DNA from: Phymatolithon calcareum
Lineage: Eukaryota > Rhodophyta > Florideophyceae > Hapalidiales
Length of the DNA: 64,000 nt
Assembly (NCBI GenBank): GCA_977006965.1
Contig: OZ345375.1
Span: forward strand, 1,426,001-1,490,000
Reading direction: 5' to 3'
The notes beneath the pieces are model-generated. The model was not told the DNA's origin. It worked only from the letters and a program-made list of their open reading frames with translations, and searched no databases. The position numbers and the translations under genes were made by a program. Below, piece by piece: positions 22,152 through 33,685 of the stretch; position 1 is the first letter of the stretch, and each line of letters opens with the position of its first letter.

Positions 22152-23037
22152 GCACCCTAAGTTTCGGACAAAATAGAATATTTAAATTGAAAATATGAAA
22201 TCGTTGACAATGTAATGAAAATTTCACATTTATTGAAAGACCGTGAGCAGATGTAGTCACTTGTGACACATTTTAATAGATTGAAGGAACGGAATCAAGC
22301 TTGTCTGAGCTTGAGCAGACACAACTGCAGATGCATGAATAGATTAAATTATGCTGCAATTACCGGACACGCAATGCTCATAATTTTAATGAAATTAAGA
22401 GATCTGATCTCGCGTGATTTTGCGGATGCCGGATATTGCTCGCCGTTCCTTCATGGGCCGCACTGTCGCGCTGAACTCCCCGACAACCTTCCCCGCGAGC
22501 TCAGCGCGGTCTTTCCACGGGGTTTAAAAGAGCGGGTGATGCTTGCACAAAGCTCATGATATTTTCTCGCTTGAGTGAGAGCACATCGTTGCGCCCTCAG
22601 CTCGTCTTGCTGTCTCTTTTCTGCCATTCTTTCGCACGGCCCCTGCAAATTTACAATGTGTGAGGTGAGCGTTCAGCATTAACAGCGGACTAGTGATTCT
22701 GCTCTCGCAGATTCGGTACTGAAAAGCGGAGCTCGTTCTTGTGTCGCTTGATGAAGCCGCGGAGAAATATGGGTCTAGGCCGGCCGTCTCGGAACGGGAA
22801 TTCTGCGCGCCGCTCCGCACTCGTTGTTTCAATTAGCATCACGCATATTTCCCCCAAATGCCGGCGCAGCAGCGGCGAACCACGATGAGAGAACTTGCAC
22901 AGCAAACACACTACTCTCTTAAGCTGGTAATAGAGCTAGTGGACGACCTAGAGTCTATTTTGAAACTTAAATATTTCTTTAAAGCTTTATGATGTCCGCC
23001 GCATTAGAGTTTGTCCAAAATTTAGGGTACCCCTGTT

Positions 23038-23074
23038 TAGACGTTCATTGCAAAAACATGAGTTCGAATATGTA
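23038..23074 (-). pseudogene. Continuation of the bZIP upstream copy after the nested insertions
   Basis: TAGACGTTCATTGCAAAAAC followed by ATGAGTTCGA matches 5633-5662 (TAGCCGTTCATCGCAAAAAC then ATGCGTTCGA). This short piece proves that the DNA transposon and its internal gypsy element were inserted into the bZIP duplicate. Confidence 0.75.
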
Positions 23075-24160
23075 AACCTTAAGGACCCACACCCCATTTT
23101 AGATTCTTCCTTTTATTTTTTATGAGCTTGGGAATCCGAGAAGCTCATTGGACACTTTCTATTATAGCAGTACATAATTGTCTCAGAAAAAAATTGCCTC
23201 GCGCCGTGGAGACGTTTTCTAGAAAATCTCTGCAGAGACTCAGGTTCCTTCGAAAATCAGGACATCTCTTTAAACGCTCAGTTTAACATCACTTCCTGAT
23301 CCGTTCTTCGCATTTCGAAAACTGTTGAAGAAGGGCAAGAAGTATTAAGGACCTACACCGCCATCTTTGAAGCGCTCTCACTGGCCGAAACAATGCCCAT
23401 AAACTGGATGAATATTTAAATTATGGCATTTGCAGCGAGGGGGCTATAACTAGTTTCACGAAAATGTGTAGAAAAAAGTGAAATATTTTCAAATGTGAAG
23501 GCAGCAAAAGTTTCCAATGCTCGGCTGTAATCAATCATTACAAAAAAATGCTACAGTACTGGGTTTCTTTCGAACAGTTTCAGCTTCTCGTCGGGGGACA
23601 ACCTGAATTTTATAATATTTTTCCGCTGTTCCTTTGCCGATTTAAAAAACTTTTGGTCTCGCGGCGCGAACATTTTTGCCACCTAGATGTTCGATTTTAC
23701 CAAATTTGCAGTATTCCTGTGGTACTCTACAACCATTCGAAACTTTGACAGAGGCAATAAGAAATTAAACGAGTCTTTTTCGAGATAATTGTCCATCTTT
23801 GTAGGCGATTCTTTTTCAAGATCAGAATCACGAAAAGTGCTCTACACTCCTTATTTCATTCCTTTTCTTTGATTTCTTTCGTTTTTGCGTAACCTACGTT
23901 CTTGGCTCTCTATAACAGTTTTAAAAATGCTAAGAACGGATCAGGAAGTGGTCGTAAACTGCGCGTTTAAGGAGCAGTCCCGATTTTAGAAGGAACCCTC
24001 TGCTGAGAATTTCTAGAAAAAGTTTCCACGGCGCGAGGACTTTTTTTGCTTAGCCAATTATGTACTGCCATAACAGAAGGTGTCCAATGAACTTCTCGGA
24101 TTTCAAGCTCATAAAAAATAAAAGTGAAAATCTAAGATGGGGGTGTAGGTCCTTAGGGTT
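23075..24160. mobile_element. Foldback-type DNA element with about 255-bp terminal inverted repeats
   Basis: The left (23075-about 23330) and right (about 23907-24160) ends are long inverted repeats. Shared blocks include AACC(C/T)TAAGGACC, TTTATTTTTTATGAGCTTG, CATTGGACAC, GCAGTACATAATTG, CTCGCGCCGTGGA and CACTTCCTGATCCGTTCTT. An internal copy of the terminal motif lies at about 23346 (TTAAGGACCTACACC). About 575 bp of AT-rich centre has no transposase. No clear target-site duplication was found. It lies exactly at the edge where unit B homology resumes (24164). Confidence 0.75.
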
Positions 24161-24163
24161 GCC

Positions 24164-26340
24164 TGGGCAGATCGACGATTGTGATTTTGAACTTGCCTTC
24201 GTCTGCCGCTGCAACACGGCAGCTCCTCTTCAAATCTTCATCCCTCTTTGGCCATGACGTCAGACGCACCGTATCTGTCGGTAATTTAAATTATTTCTAG
24301 CCAAGGATGGAGTTGCAGATTCGTGCGTGCACAGCTGATACTTTATACTAAATTTTGAAAATAGCGTTTGCATCTCGAATGGTGTCTGGCGTTTCACGAT
24401 GTGCCTCCCCGACCTGCGAGCAACTGAACTTCATGCAAGCTGTGAATTATGCGACACGGCTTCAACATGGATCAGAGAGTCCACGTCACCTTCGAAGTAC
24501 TACTGTACAGTAGGGCGGCAAAACATCCGATGTAACATGTGTGCTCGGACAGCTGCGCGAAGCGATTTTCCGCCGTGCCGCACCGGTTCATTAACCTACC
24601 TACCAAGTTCAGGTTGGTCGGCGACACGACGTCACCTGCCCGCGCAATGCATGCCGTAATGTCGTTGAATACTCCGCTTCGATTTGGTAATGCGATGAGT
24701 ATTGCACGGAATGAAATTACCGCATGTCGAGTATCGCATCTTCGAAAGATGGCGGAACAGCTACGGAAGCGATTCAGAGCAGGTTCAGGGTGGGCCAATA
24801 CTGTATGTGTGCTACAGACGTGCATGGTGCGGACCGTTCGTCGAGACAAACTTCAAAAATTTAAAATGTATCCGACCTGCTTGAGAAAGAGCTGTTCGCA
24901 CTCGAGACACTCATCACCAATATGCACTGGATGAGGAGCCATGTGCACATTTTTTCTTATTAAACGGGAAGTCATTCTCTCCCGAGGGAGGCTAATGTTG
25001 CTGACCAGGCCGATCGATGCTTGGCGCGCTCCCAGTCATTTTCTAGGATTGCGTAATATCAAGTCGCGCGCCGCGCAGTCAAGTTGAAACGGTCCTAACG
25101 AGAAGGGAAGCAACTTGGATTTGGATTACATCATCCGTCGCTTTATACGACGTCAATACGTTTCTACTTTTCCCATCTCAAGTTTCCGAGGCTCTTCAAT
25201 TGCCGCGACGAGTCGCCACACCTCGCTTGCTGTCCCAAGAGCTGTTACCTTCATTTCGCTTACGTTCACGTTTTTTCCATGGAAAGACGACCAAGGACGT
25301 CGGGTTTCCAGGCGCCGTTGATCAATGGAGCTTTCAGGGCAAGTAAAATGGACGTGCAATGTTGGGCAAACAAGGACTTTACTTGCTGCACTGTCTGTTC
25401 GTACCGCATGTGCCCTGTTGATAGAGAAGAAGCGCTGGCATTATCCTTATGGCCCTCATTGTTGCTCAATGTCATCCCGCTCTGCTTATGTAATTGCTTG
25501 CCCCTGAGTGCACTTGTAATCAAGATACAGTATATTATTGTTGTCCAGCTCCGCTATCCCCCTCCGACGACATTTCAGGGAGAGCGTTAATGCGGACGGT
25601 CCGGTCTGCATGGCTGTAGCGCCCGCTTTTTCTATTTTAGATACTGGTGTTGCACAAGATTCTGAGATAGAGCGCATAATTGAGTCCGCAGACGGCGTCA
25701 TTGCCTACGCACTCTACTTTCAAACCTCCTCCGAATTGCACAGTCGTATCACATATACAGTATGCTTCCTCGTTCTATCGCGTCCATTTGACGCATCGTA
25801 AGTTGCCGAAACAGGATCAGTGTATCCACGTTTCTGGGTCTGTCCCCTGTCGACCCGGCAGGTACAGACGGTTCACTCGACAATGTCAGGTAATGTTGTA
25901 TGCTCTCAATATGATGAATTTCGACGCCTGTCCTTGGCCTACTCCGTGTCCTCACGTTTTGCTCCATTGTTATCTCCGTGCATCCATCCAAGCTCATTCA
26001 TTCTGCCTCAACAGTTTGGGGTCCGGTGTAAGTAAGATTGTGGAATAAACCAGTAACTCAGTTGTGACGAGCGCTTCCGTAGAACGAAGGTCCTGTGATC
26101 GGCGTCGACATACAACGATGATTGCTGCTGCAGTGCTTACGTCGGGCCTTCTCGATTAATTAATCCAACTACAGAGAGTGAGCCAGTGATAGCGCTCTGC
26201 CGATTGCAATACTTAGACTACTGGCGGTCGTTGTCAACATAGGTGCAGTAGATGACTAACAGTGAATTGCAATTGAACACAAAGTGAGCAATTAGTTAAC
26301 AGACCAACATGCAGTAAACGGCAAATGTTGGTTACTTTGT
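24164..26340. other. Unit B counterpart of 5984-8194, no confident gene
   Basis: Colinear with unit A but noticeably more diverged than the 9840-11620 block. Contains the copy of the conserved minus-strand frame (about 25160-25523). No TE domain or RNA gene was seen. Confidence 0.55.
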
Positions 26341-26514
26341 TGCAGCAATGTGGTATTGTGCGCTAGAGACAAACGATGAAGTTGGCTCGGACACATACTT
26401 AGGATGGACGAAAGTCGCTTGGTTCGTCAAGTGCTACTTCACAGCGTCCGACCAACCCCAGAGTCAAGCTTTGGCGACGTCTCGGAGCTCGGCGTGCAAT
26501 AAGCAGTCAAACTC
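26341..26514 (+). mobile_element. LINE 3' fragment, left piece in unit B
   Basis: Matches 9213-9390 of unit A (TGTGGTATTGTGCGC, TTAGGATGGACGAAAGTCGC, CGTCCGACCAACC). It is cut at ACTC (26511-26514) by the second LTR element and resumes at 30060. Confidence 0.75.
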
Positions 26515-27020
26515 TATAGACTTGAGCGTACCTTTCAGGCGCGGACCTTGAACTCTTGTGGAAATCTGAGTTTATTGTAAGGTTGGCGGAAGCTTTCCGC
26601 TTAAGTAGGGTCTCAGCTGTGCAAGGTGAATTCTTGCCAACTGCCCCATGAACAAAGTATTGAGACAAAATGACTAACGGTGATTTCAAGTCCACATATG
26701 GTAGTAAGGTGTTACCCATTATGGGATCAAACTAATCAACTGTGAATGTAGCCCGAATACTTGTGAGCCTTTGATATGCACAAGTAACAGCTTGATTCGA
26801 AGAAAACTTATTTCGTGGGTGACGGAAAGGAACGAGGAATGATTCAACGAGAGCCCATAATTGTGCTCCTCCCGTAACATCTCGGACATCCCACGATTGG
26901 ATTAATTGCTTACGTGGTAGATGATGATATGGATGACTGTGAGCTTGGCGCTCTGGGTACGTGATGCTCTGCAGTGTTATCTTGATGCACTGCGAAGCGA
27001 TACTGCAGTGTGCGTTTACA
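26515..27020 (-). repeat. Left (3') LTR of the rearranged element
   Basis: 506 bp, starting TGTAAACGC on the minus strand. It is preceded there by the purine-rich CATGGGGCGG, a plausible polypurine tract (27021-27030). Confidence 0.85.
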
Positions 27021-27051
27021 CCGCCCCATGACCTTGTGCGATGGTAAAAGG

Positions 27052-28423
27052 TCAATTGGATTGCACACCTGGAGTTGTTGAATCTCGGACGAGAGCTAGA
27101 GCTTTCGCAGATATCTTCTTCTTCCTTGTGGTATGTAGAAAAGATTTAACATGGTCAGGAACGTCTTCGAAAAGCTCGAGTATAGGCTGCCACGTCCAAT
27201 CCTTTTTGTCAGGTAGGCCCAGCCACTGTACTTGCAAGAAAATACCATCATGATCTTCTCCAATGTCTTTGATGGACTCAACCATTTCAAACACTGATTC
27301 CGAATGTTCAGCATGTGCAAGCAGTTCATCCGATACTTTAGTGCCGTCGAGAGTTGCTTTGTATAGAAGAAGGCGTGCGGCATGAACAACTTCAGTATCT
27401 TCTCCAGATAATGTAGCAACGCGGTAAACCATTGATCCTATGCATTCCGTGACTCGACGAGGGCCCGTCCATCGGAATTCCATCTTGTGGTTTCGCTTTT
27501 TCATGGAACGCACCACCACAAAGTCTCCAACGGTGAAGTGCGGTGTTATAAGATTGGTCCTCTTGTTATGGTGGTCAATTTGGCGCTTTCGGTTTAAGCT
27601 GACGTTCTCAGTGACAGTCTTGTGCATTTGGTCCATGGCCGTCTGTAGGGAAGCGATGTCCAAAGCTTGCCTGGCCCTTATCATTGATAGGGTCATAGGG
27701 TTGCCACTTATCTTATCTCGGGAAAGCGCCTGTAGCTGTGCTCGGTTCGGAACGATACCAGTCATGACTTCCAATGGTGTGAGATATGAGCCACGACTTG
27801 ATTTTCCCAGTCTCTTCAGAGGTGCTTCATTGAGTACCGTTTGTACAATCGGTAGTACAGACGGCCAGTCATGTGGGCCGAGTTTGAGCTCTGATATTAA
27901 TGCCCTGCATGCGGCCAATATGTGTCGCATGCAATTTTCGACTGTTCCATTCACCCAGGGCGAGTATGCCACAGTGAATTCGTGGCGAATGTCATGAGTG
28001 ATCGCGAGGTCTTTGAGAACTTGGTTCTTAAAATGGCTTCCCTGGTCGCTCACCCAAGTCGACATGGCGGTGAAGGTTCGGATCCAGCGTGATATAACAG
28101 ACGCTGTCGACTCTGCATCAGCAGCAATAAATGGGCTGAGCCACAAATAGCTGGAGAGGTCATCCCGGAGAACGAGTGTATACTTGAGGTTTCCTGTCCC
28201 GTGTCCCATAAAGAGGAAATCAAAATGCAAGACCTCGTTTGCTCCGGTTGCATGTGTGGTAAGTGAAAGCGGACGCGGTATTTTTAACCCGGATTTTGAC
28301 GTGATGCAATGAATACAGTTCCGGACGAACTCTTTCGCGTCAGCTTCCATGCTCGACCACCAGCAGAACTCTTGCAGAGAACTAGCAGTAGATTCGCTTC
28401 CACGGTGACCTGCGGCTCCACAG
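27052..28423 (-). CDS. Retrotransposon integrase with chromodomain
   Basis: The open frame to 27052 has the zinc-binding N-terminus (AAGHRGSEST ... CIHC), the DDE core with Asp in LHFDFLFMGHG, Asp in WVSDQGSHF and Glu in WVNGTVENCM, a GPY-type segment (FRWTGPRRV), and a chromodomain-like C-terminus (IFLQVQWLGLPDKKDWTWQP). A chromodomain after integrase defines the chromoviral Ty3/gypsy branch, in which it guides insertion to chromatin. The catalytic triad looks complete. The element lacks a continuous RT, so this is a fragment of a polyprotein, without its own natural start. Confidence 0.8.
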
Positions 28424-29496
28424 GATGCATCACCGCCAATCAATGCGGCAGAGCTATGCCAGTATGTTCATTGCCTACAGTGGATGGCAACGGGAATACC
28501 CGATTTTAGTCGACGCATCAGACCTCTCCGGGACTTGCTTGAAAAGGCATACTCCATGTCCGGGTCTCGAAAGAAAAGGACAATCAAACGTATCATGCTC
28601 TCAACCTTAAAGTGGGGCCCCGTCCACGAGAAGGCATTCAAAGACTTACAGGATGGCCTTCATGAAGTTATTCGGCTCGCTCACCGAGACCAGAAGAAAT
28701 TATTATGTGTGTATACCGATGCTTCGGAAATGCGATGGGCAGCGGTGATAACCCAATGCAATGAGGTCGAACTCAACCTGCCAATCGATGAGCAATGCCA
28801 CGAGCCGCTAGCCTTTCTCAGCGCCGACTTCAAGGGTCCGGAAATGCGGTGGACAACTTTCGAAAAAGAGGCTTACGCTATATATCAGGTCTTCCGTAAG
28901 ATGGACTACATGTTTGTTACCGAGTCCAATGTTCGGCTTTTCACGGATCACAGAAACTTGTTGTTCGTGTTCAATCCTCTCGCCGTTGAGCCCGCTCTCG
29001 GACGCCATGTAATCAGCAAGGTCCAAAGATGGTCCCTATACCTTTCCCGATTCCTCTACTCAATTGAGCATATTGAAGGTGAGAGGAACATATTTGCCGA
29101 CATGATATCTCGTTGGTACCACGGATACCGGGGACGACCGACAGCCCTGAAGCGTCTGACACAGGCCATTCTTCAAAAAGACATTGTCGAATCTCCACTA
29201 GGGGACACATTCGAGTGGCCCGACCTGCAGATGATCGCGAAAGAACAATCAAAAAACCGGGGAAATAGGCCGGAAAGCGCTGTTATCGGTCCTGACGGCT
29301 GCGTGCGCATCAAGGGATCTATTTGGATACCGGACCAATGTATTGATCTGCATTGGAAATTGCTGGTGATTGCCCACTGTGGAGCCGCAGGTCACCGTGG
29401 AAGCGAATCTACTGCTAGTTCTCTGCAAGAGTTCTGCTGGTGGTCGAGCATGGAAGCTGACGCGAAAGAGTTCGTCCGGAACTGTATTCATTGCAT
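28304..29496. repeat. 120-bp inverted repeats bounding the inverted block
   Basis: 28304-28423 is the reverse complement of 29377-29496 (integrase zinc-domain coding sequence). The 953-bp spacer contains the RNase H block. Confidence 0.85.
28484..29496 (+). pseudogene. Inverted RT-end/RNase H/integrase-zinc block
   Basis: Plus-strand open frame with the end of an RT connection region (DFSRRIRPLRDLLEKA, KWGPVHEKAFKDLQDGLH), RNase H (LCVYTDASEMRWAAVITQC, TTFEKEAYAIYQVFRKMDYM, LFTDHRNLLFVF) and the end of the domain (IEHIEGERNIFADMISRW). It then repeats the integrase zinc domain (HCGAAGHRGSEST ... CIHC). The order is normal for gypsy elements, but the strand is opposite to the integrase at 27052-28423, and the frame runs into the palindrome at 29495. 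Confidence 0.82.
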
Positions 29497-29604
29497 TTCC
29501 ACAAGAGTTCAAGGTCCGCGCCTGAAAGGTACGCTCAAGTCTATAGAAATTTCTATAGACTTGAGCGTACCTTTCAGGCGCGGACCTTGAACTCTTGTGG
29601 AAAT
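29495..29604. repeat. Perfect 2 x 55-bp palindrome at the LTR boundary
   Basis: 29495-29549 is the exact reverse complement of 29550-29604, with no spacer (centre TAGAAATTTCTA). The right arm is the first 51 bp of the right LTR plus four bases. The left arm is an inverted copy of it joined to the integrase zinc-domain sequence, replacing the expected primer binding site. Confidence 0.9.
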
Positions 29605-30059
29605 CTGAGTTTATTGTAAGGTTGGCGGAAGCTTTCCGCTTAAGTAGGGTCTCAGCTGTGCAAGGTGAATTCTTGCCAACTGCCCCATGAACAAAGTATT
29701 GAGACAAAATGACTAACGGTGATTTCAAGTCCACATATGGTAGTAAGGTGTTACCCATTATGGGATCAAACTAATCAACTGTGAATGTAGCCCGAATACT
29801 TGTGAGCCTTTGATATGCACAAGTAACAGCTTGATTCGAAGAAAACTTATTTCGTGGGTGACGGAAAGGAACGAGGAATGATTCAACGAGAGCCCATAAT
29901 TGTGCTCCTCCCGTAACATCTCGGACATCCCACGATTGGATTAATTGCTTACGTGGTAGATGATGATATGGATGACTGTGAGCTTGGCGCTCTGGGTACG
30001 TGATGCTCTGCAGTGTTATCTTGATGCACTGCGAAGCGATACTGCAGTGTGCGTTTACA
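29554..30059 (-). repeat. Right (5') LTR of the rearranged element
   Basis: Apparently identical to 26515-27020 over 506 bp. Confidence 0.85.
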
Positions 30060-30156
30060 ACTCCCAACAAATAGATTAGAATGGAAGAAGTTTAGGCCCT
30101 CAAAATATTGCTAGCCCAATAAGGGGAATACGCAAAATGAATGAATGAACTAATCG
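30060..30156 (+). mobile_element. LINE 3' end, right piece in unit B
   Basis: Continues the LINE fragment interrupted at 26514: ACTC target duplication, then CAACAAATAGATTAGAATGG and the AATGAATGAATGAA tail. Confidence 0.7.
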
Positions 30157-31474
30157 GCATCAGTGACACTCGCGTCGCGATGTAGGAGCCCGCAGTGAGC
30201 TCTAATATGGGAGCACTGCATTGTATGTTGAGTTGGCTATTCCACTCTCACCATCAGTACTGGATGCGGAAATTCAGCAGCAGAATCAAAACTGCACAGG
30301 ATTTTGCATTTTGTGTGTCGTATTCCGAGAACAACCACTGCATAAGATGATGCCGAAAAAGCCTGATTCATAGTTCTATTTATCTGAAATTTTAGAAGCC
30401 AAAGTAGGACAGCCTTCGCAACCCTCTACCGAAAAACGATACGCTTTGGTCAAAAGTCAGTATACTTTTATATAAAGACAATAGTGCCCTTTCTACGGTT
30501 TCCGGCTCCCAGACGATGGGTACCTAGACCCAAGCGGAATATTGATGACGGGAAAAAAGAAGAAGGCTCCGTTGACCCCGGCTTGCAAGTGTTCATCTCT
30601 GGAGGCTCCCGAAACCACCGTTCTATTAACCGATTCCGACTCAATTTTTAAATACCCGTCATTTTCCTCTTTTTGCTCACTACGCGCGCAAGCGCGCTGC
30701 CGCAGACCCGATTATAAAGTTACGGTCCAGGCCAAATTGGCAGCATACTACTTGGTTTTCCGACGTTCGAATTGATCATTGAAATATGAAAGATCGGGCA
30801 TCGAAGGCCATCTGAATAAACAGTATTACTCAAAAGATTGTTTTTAAAACCTTCTGAGAAAAATGTACCGCTTTCCCCCTCCTTTTTACAACGAATGGCC
30901 GCATCAATGCACAACAGCGTCCAAAAGGCTCTACGTTTCGATATACAGGTGCCATTCTAGCTCCTACGTTTAATGTACGTACTGTCAATGGAGGGAATTG
31001 AATTCCCGGAATTCCAACCGCTGCACCAACTCAAGTCTGTTGATGTAACCAGTGGATGGTGTTCTCTTCGAAAGGGTTGTTGTCTTTAGTTTATGGTCTT
31101 CATACTGAAGTTTATGCTTAGTTCATGATTGGTTCCCTCTGCTGGAGAAGGCTCTCTTGCTTAAGCATTCAAACTACAGAGAGTGTGCCCGTAGTGGTGC
31201 AGTACCGGCGCATTAATTAGACTAGTGTCGGTCCACGCCAGTATGGGATAAAGTGATGAACAGCAAGTGAACATACAGGGAATGGCATGGGAACGTTACT
31301 CTGGTCAGTTGAGCACCTGATGGTCGATGAAAAAGACTCTCACCACAGCGATAATGATGCGATTCCTGAGAAAGAAATCGCAGATACTATGTATCCCATT
31401 ACATGACAATATTGTTCAACAAAATTGTTCAAGAGGGGTGCGATGTGTGAATTCTTGCCCTGTGGTTTCTAAAA

Positions 31475-31690
31475 CTGAGCCCGCGTGACACAGGAACGTG
31501 GACTATTTTCCCCGTCGAAGCTCCTCAGGGGACTAGTGGTGGGTTTTTGTAGAGCACCCAACTGTGGAACACCCACTAAGAAGCCCTTCCTAGGACAGAA
31601 TCAAGCCAAATTTTCTTAGCACTCGAAAAGTTGCCCCAAGCGTCAGCAGATGCGTTGCCGACTTTTAAGGAAAAATCTACTTTCTTCTTT
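31475..31690 (-). repeat. Dispersed repeat R1, copy in unit B
   Basis: Identical by eye to the unit A copy at 10785-11000. It was therefore present before the tandem duplication. Confidence 0.6.
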
Positions 31691-33575
31691 TTGCTAAAAA
31701 TGAGTGGATTTCTCAGAAGAAATTACAAGGCCCAAGTTTCGAATGCATAAGTTTATGTTTCGGACCGTTTTACAAAACGTGTATGTTATCTTATCGGCCA
31801 GTAATGCCCTTTTCAGGGCTTTGAGAGAGCATTGTGGCCGAAGGAGATCTCCCTCCCATTGCCACACTTGCCGGAGAGGATCGCGCCACGATGAAACAAG
31901 CTATTAAAGTGAAAGGGTCAGTTTGCTTTAATCTACTCTTGACAACCTGAAGAAGGGATAAAGAGGAAGGAAGACTGCCCCATATAAAAAGAATGAATGT
32001 ATAGATTAAAGTTCCACACTTTATGCAATTTAGACGGCGCAGCTGTGCATAAAGCGGTCGAAACCCTCATCTGCAAAGTATGCTTGTATATTCTCTGAAA
32101 ACGGCGATCGTTATGTAGGCGTGAACGTTTTGACGGAGTAGAACTCATTGGTTATGAATTTCAGTTATCACCAGCTAAAGAATTAAGCACTAACAATTAA
32201 TTTTGCAGAGAGGGCGTACGGAACAAGAGGGTAGAGAAAGATACATTATATGATAGAAAAAGGACGTCGAGATCAGAGGGATGGTTCGTGCTGCCTTCTG
32301 TCTCCGATGGCACAGAATGCTGTCTGCATTCTGAGCCATCACACGATTCTTGGAGTAACCGAACGATTGTGAGTACAGGTGCAGCATAGCACTGTCCCCT
32401 TCCTGGACACACGGGAGCGATACCACTACGACAAACGGCAGGAAGCGATGATGGAATCAACAATGACGGCGTGGGATATCAGCCCCTCAATCGACGTGAA
32501 TGATTCGCGCCCATCGGGCCGGTTTGCTTCGTAGCAAAAACTACCTGTAGGACACAGAAGCAGTATCCGATGGTCGGCAGTCTGCACAATATGTCAAGAC
32601 GCGGTCGATAGATAGACGCATGTTTGAGATGAAATAGCGCGGAAACAACGACATGTCGGGAAAGTCGCACCTCCTTAGATGTTCATTGAACCCGTATAGG
32701 CGTCGAGTCCCTATGACATAGCGAGAAACGGGGATGGCGATGAGGTTTCGCGAAGGGGTTGTCGGAATCGAGCGTAGTGTCACAATACGCAATAATGCAT
32801 GCCATATGGCAGTACGATGTATCAGAACAATGCATTGTCGCACTCCCGCACGATTGGAAGGTGTCGTGTAGATATACATCTGCCGTTATGCATCCGTTCT
32901 CAAGGAACAGATAGTCGATTTACGCAGCCTTTGACGATGGACACAAAAAAGGTGAGCCAGTCGCCGTGCAAGAAACAGTGGAACAGTTGAGCATGTTTTG
33001 CTCTGGCCTGGTTGTCTCTCGACGACAATACATTGAAAGAGTACATGACAAAAGCGAAGATAAGCCGTGACTAGGGCAACTGGCCCAGATAGTAGAATTG
33101 TTAAAAGAAAATAGCTCAAGCACAATAAGCATTAATTTTAGGGTCAAGTATATCTGCAGAAAAGGAAGAAAGAAAGAAGATTCGCTTTATGGAATCATGC
33201 GGGAGAATAGGGCATTGTTGCCCGCTTGACCCCTTTTCGCTACACTGGCAGTCCCTCGAGCAGGGGATAAGTAATCTCACGGGAAACCTCCTCGAGAAAT
33301 CTCCACAGTGTGGCTTCTGTTTTGGACTTACAAGTTTATTAGAAATATAGCGCATATCTTCGGGCTACACACCCGCGACTCTTGAAGGGCAAGTGGAATT
33401 CGTCAGATGGAACTGTATCGTTCACGCATTCATGTCTAATCAGCTTTAAGTTCTTGTTGAGATTTGAGCATTGCTCAAAGAATTTGACTAAATTACTTGC
33501 ATGGTAAGTCAAAAGATAAAATTAAATTAAATTCTACTCCACAGACTCGAAATTTTGGAATTCGTGGAGCAGAAT

Positions 33576-33685
33576 TTTGTTTACAACAGTCTGTCCGAAA
33601 AGAGTAAAATTTACTCTTTTCGGACAGACTGTTGTAAACAAACGCCTCGTACCTATACATTTAATGTATAGGTACGAGGCGTTTG
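33576..33685. repeat. Two adjacent perfect palindromes private to unit B
   Basis: Arms 33576-33608 and 33610-33642 (33 bp, 1-bp spacer) are followed by, and overlap by 4 bp, arms 33639-33661 and 33663-33685 (23 bp, 1-bp spacer). Unit A (about 12876-12932) reads straight through (AAAAGAGTAAATGTGTAGGT) with neither inverted arm. The extra DNA in B is exactly the reverse complement of the two flanking segments. Confidence 0.88.

Larger units (their letters stand above)
16240..23037. mobile_element. Small TA-inserted DNA transposon (Tc1/mariner-like MITE), split by a gypsy element
   Basis: Joining 16240-16250 to 22156-23037 gives an element of about 0.9 kb with terminal inverted repeats. The left reads AACAGGAGTACCCTAAGTTT and the right (reverse complement) reads AACAGGGGTACCCTAAATTT; both continue into GGACAAA. 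It sits at a TA in the bZIP copy (CA at 16238-16239 on the left, TA at 23038-23039 on the right). TA duplication and this TIR style fit the Tc1/mariner superfamily, which is inference. No transposase frame is visible, so it is non-autonomous. Confidence 0.65.
26515..30059 (-). mobile_element. Rearranged chromovirus-type LTR retrotransposon with identical LTRs
   Basis: Two 506-bp direct repeats (26515-27020 and 29554-30059) look identical by eye, which implies a recent insertion. ACTC is duplicated at both flanks (26511-26514, 30060-30063), and unit A preserves the empty site (AACTCGCAACAAATAG near 9393). On the minus strand integrase plus chromodomain precede the left LTR. The segment that should hold gag, protease and RT is missing. 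In its place is an RNase H block in the opposite orientation. Confidence 0.88.
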
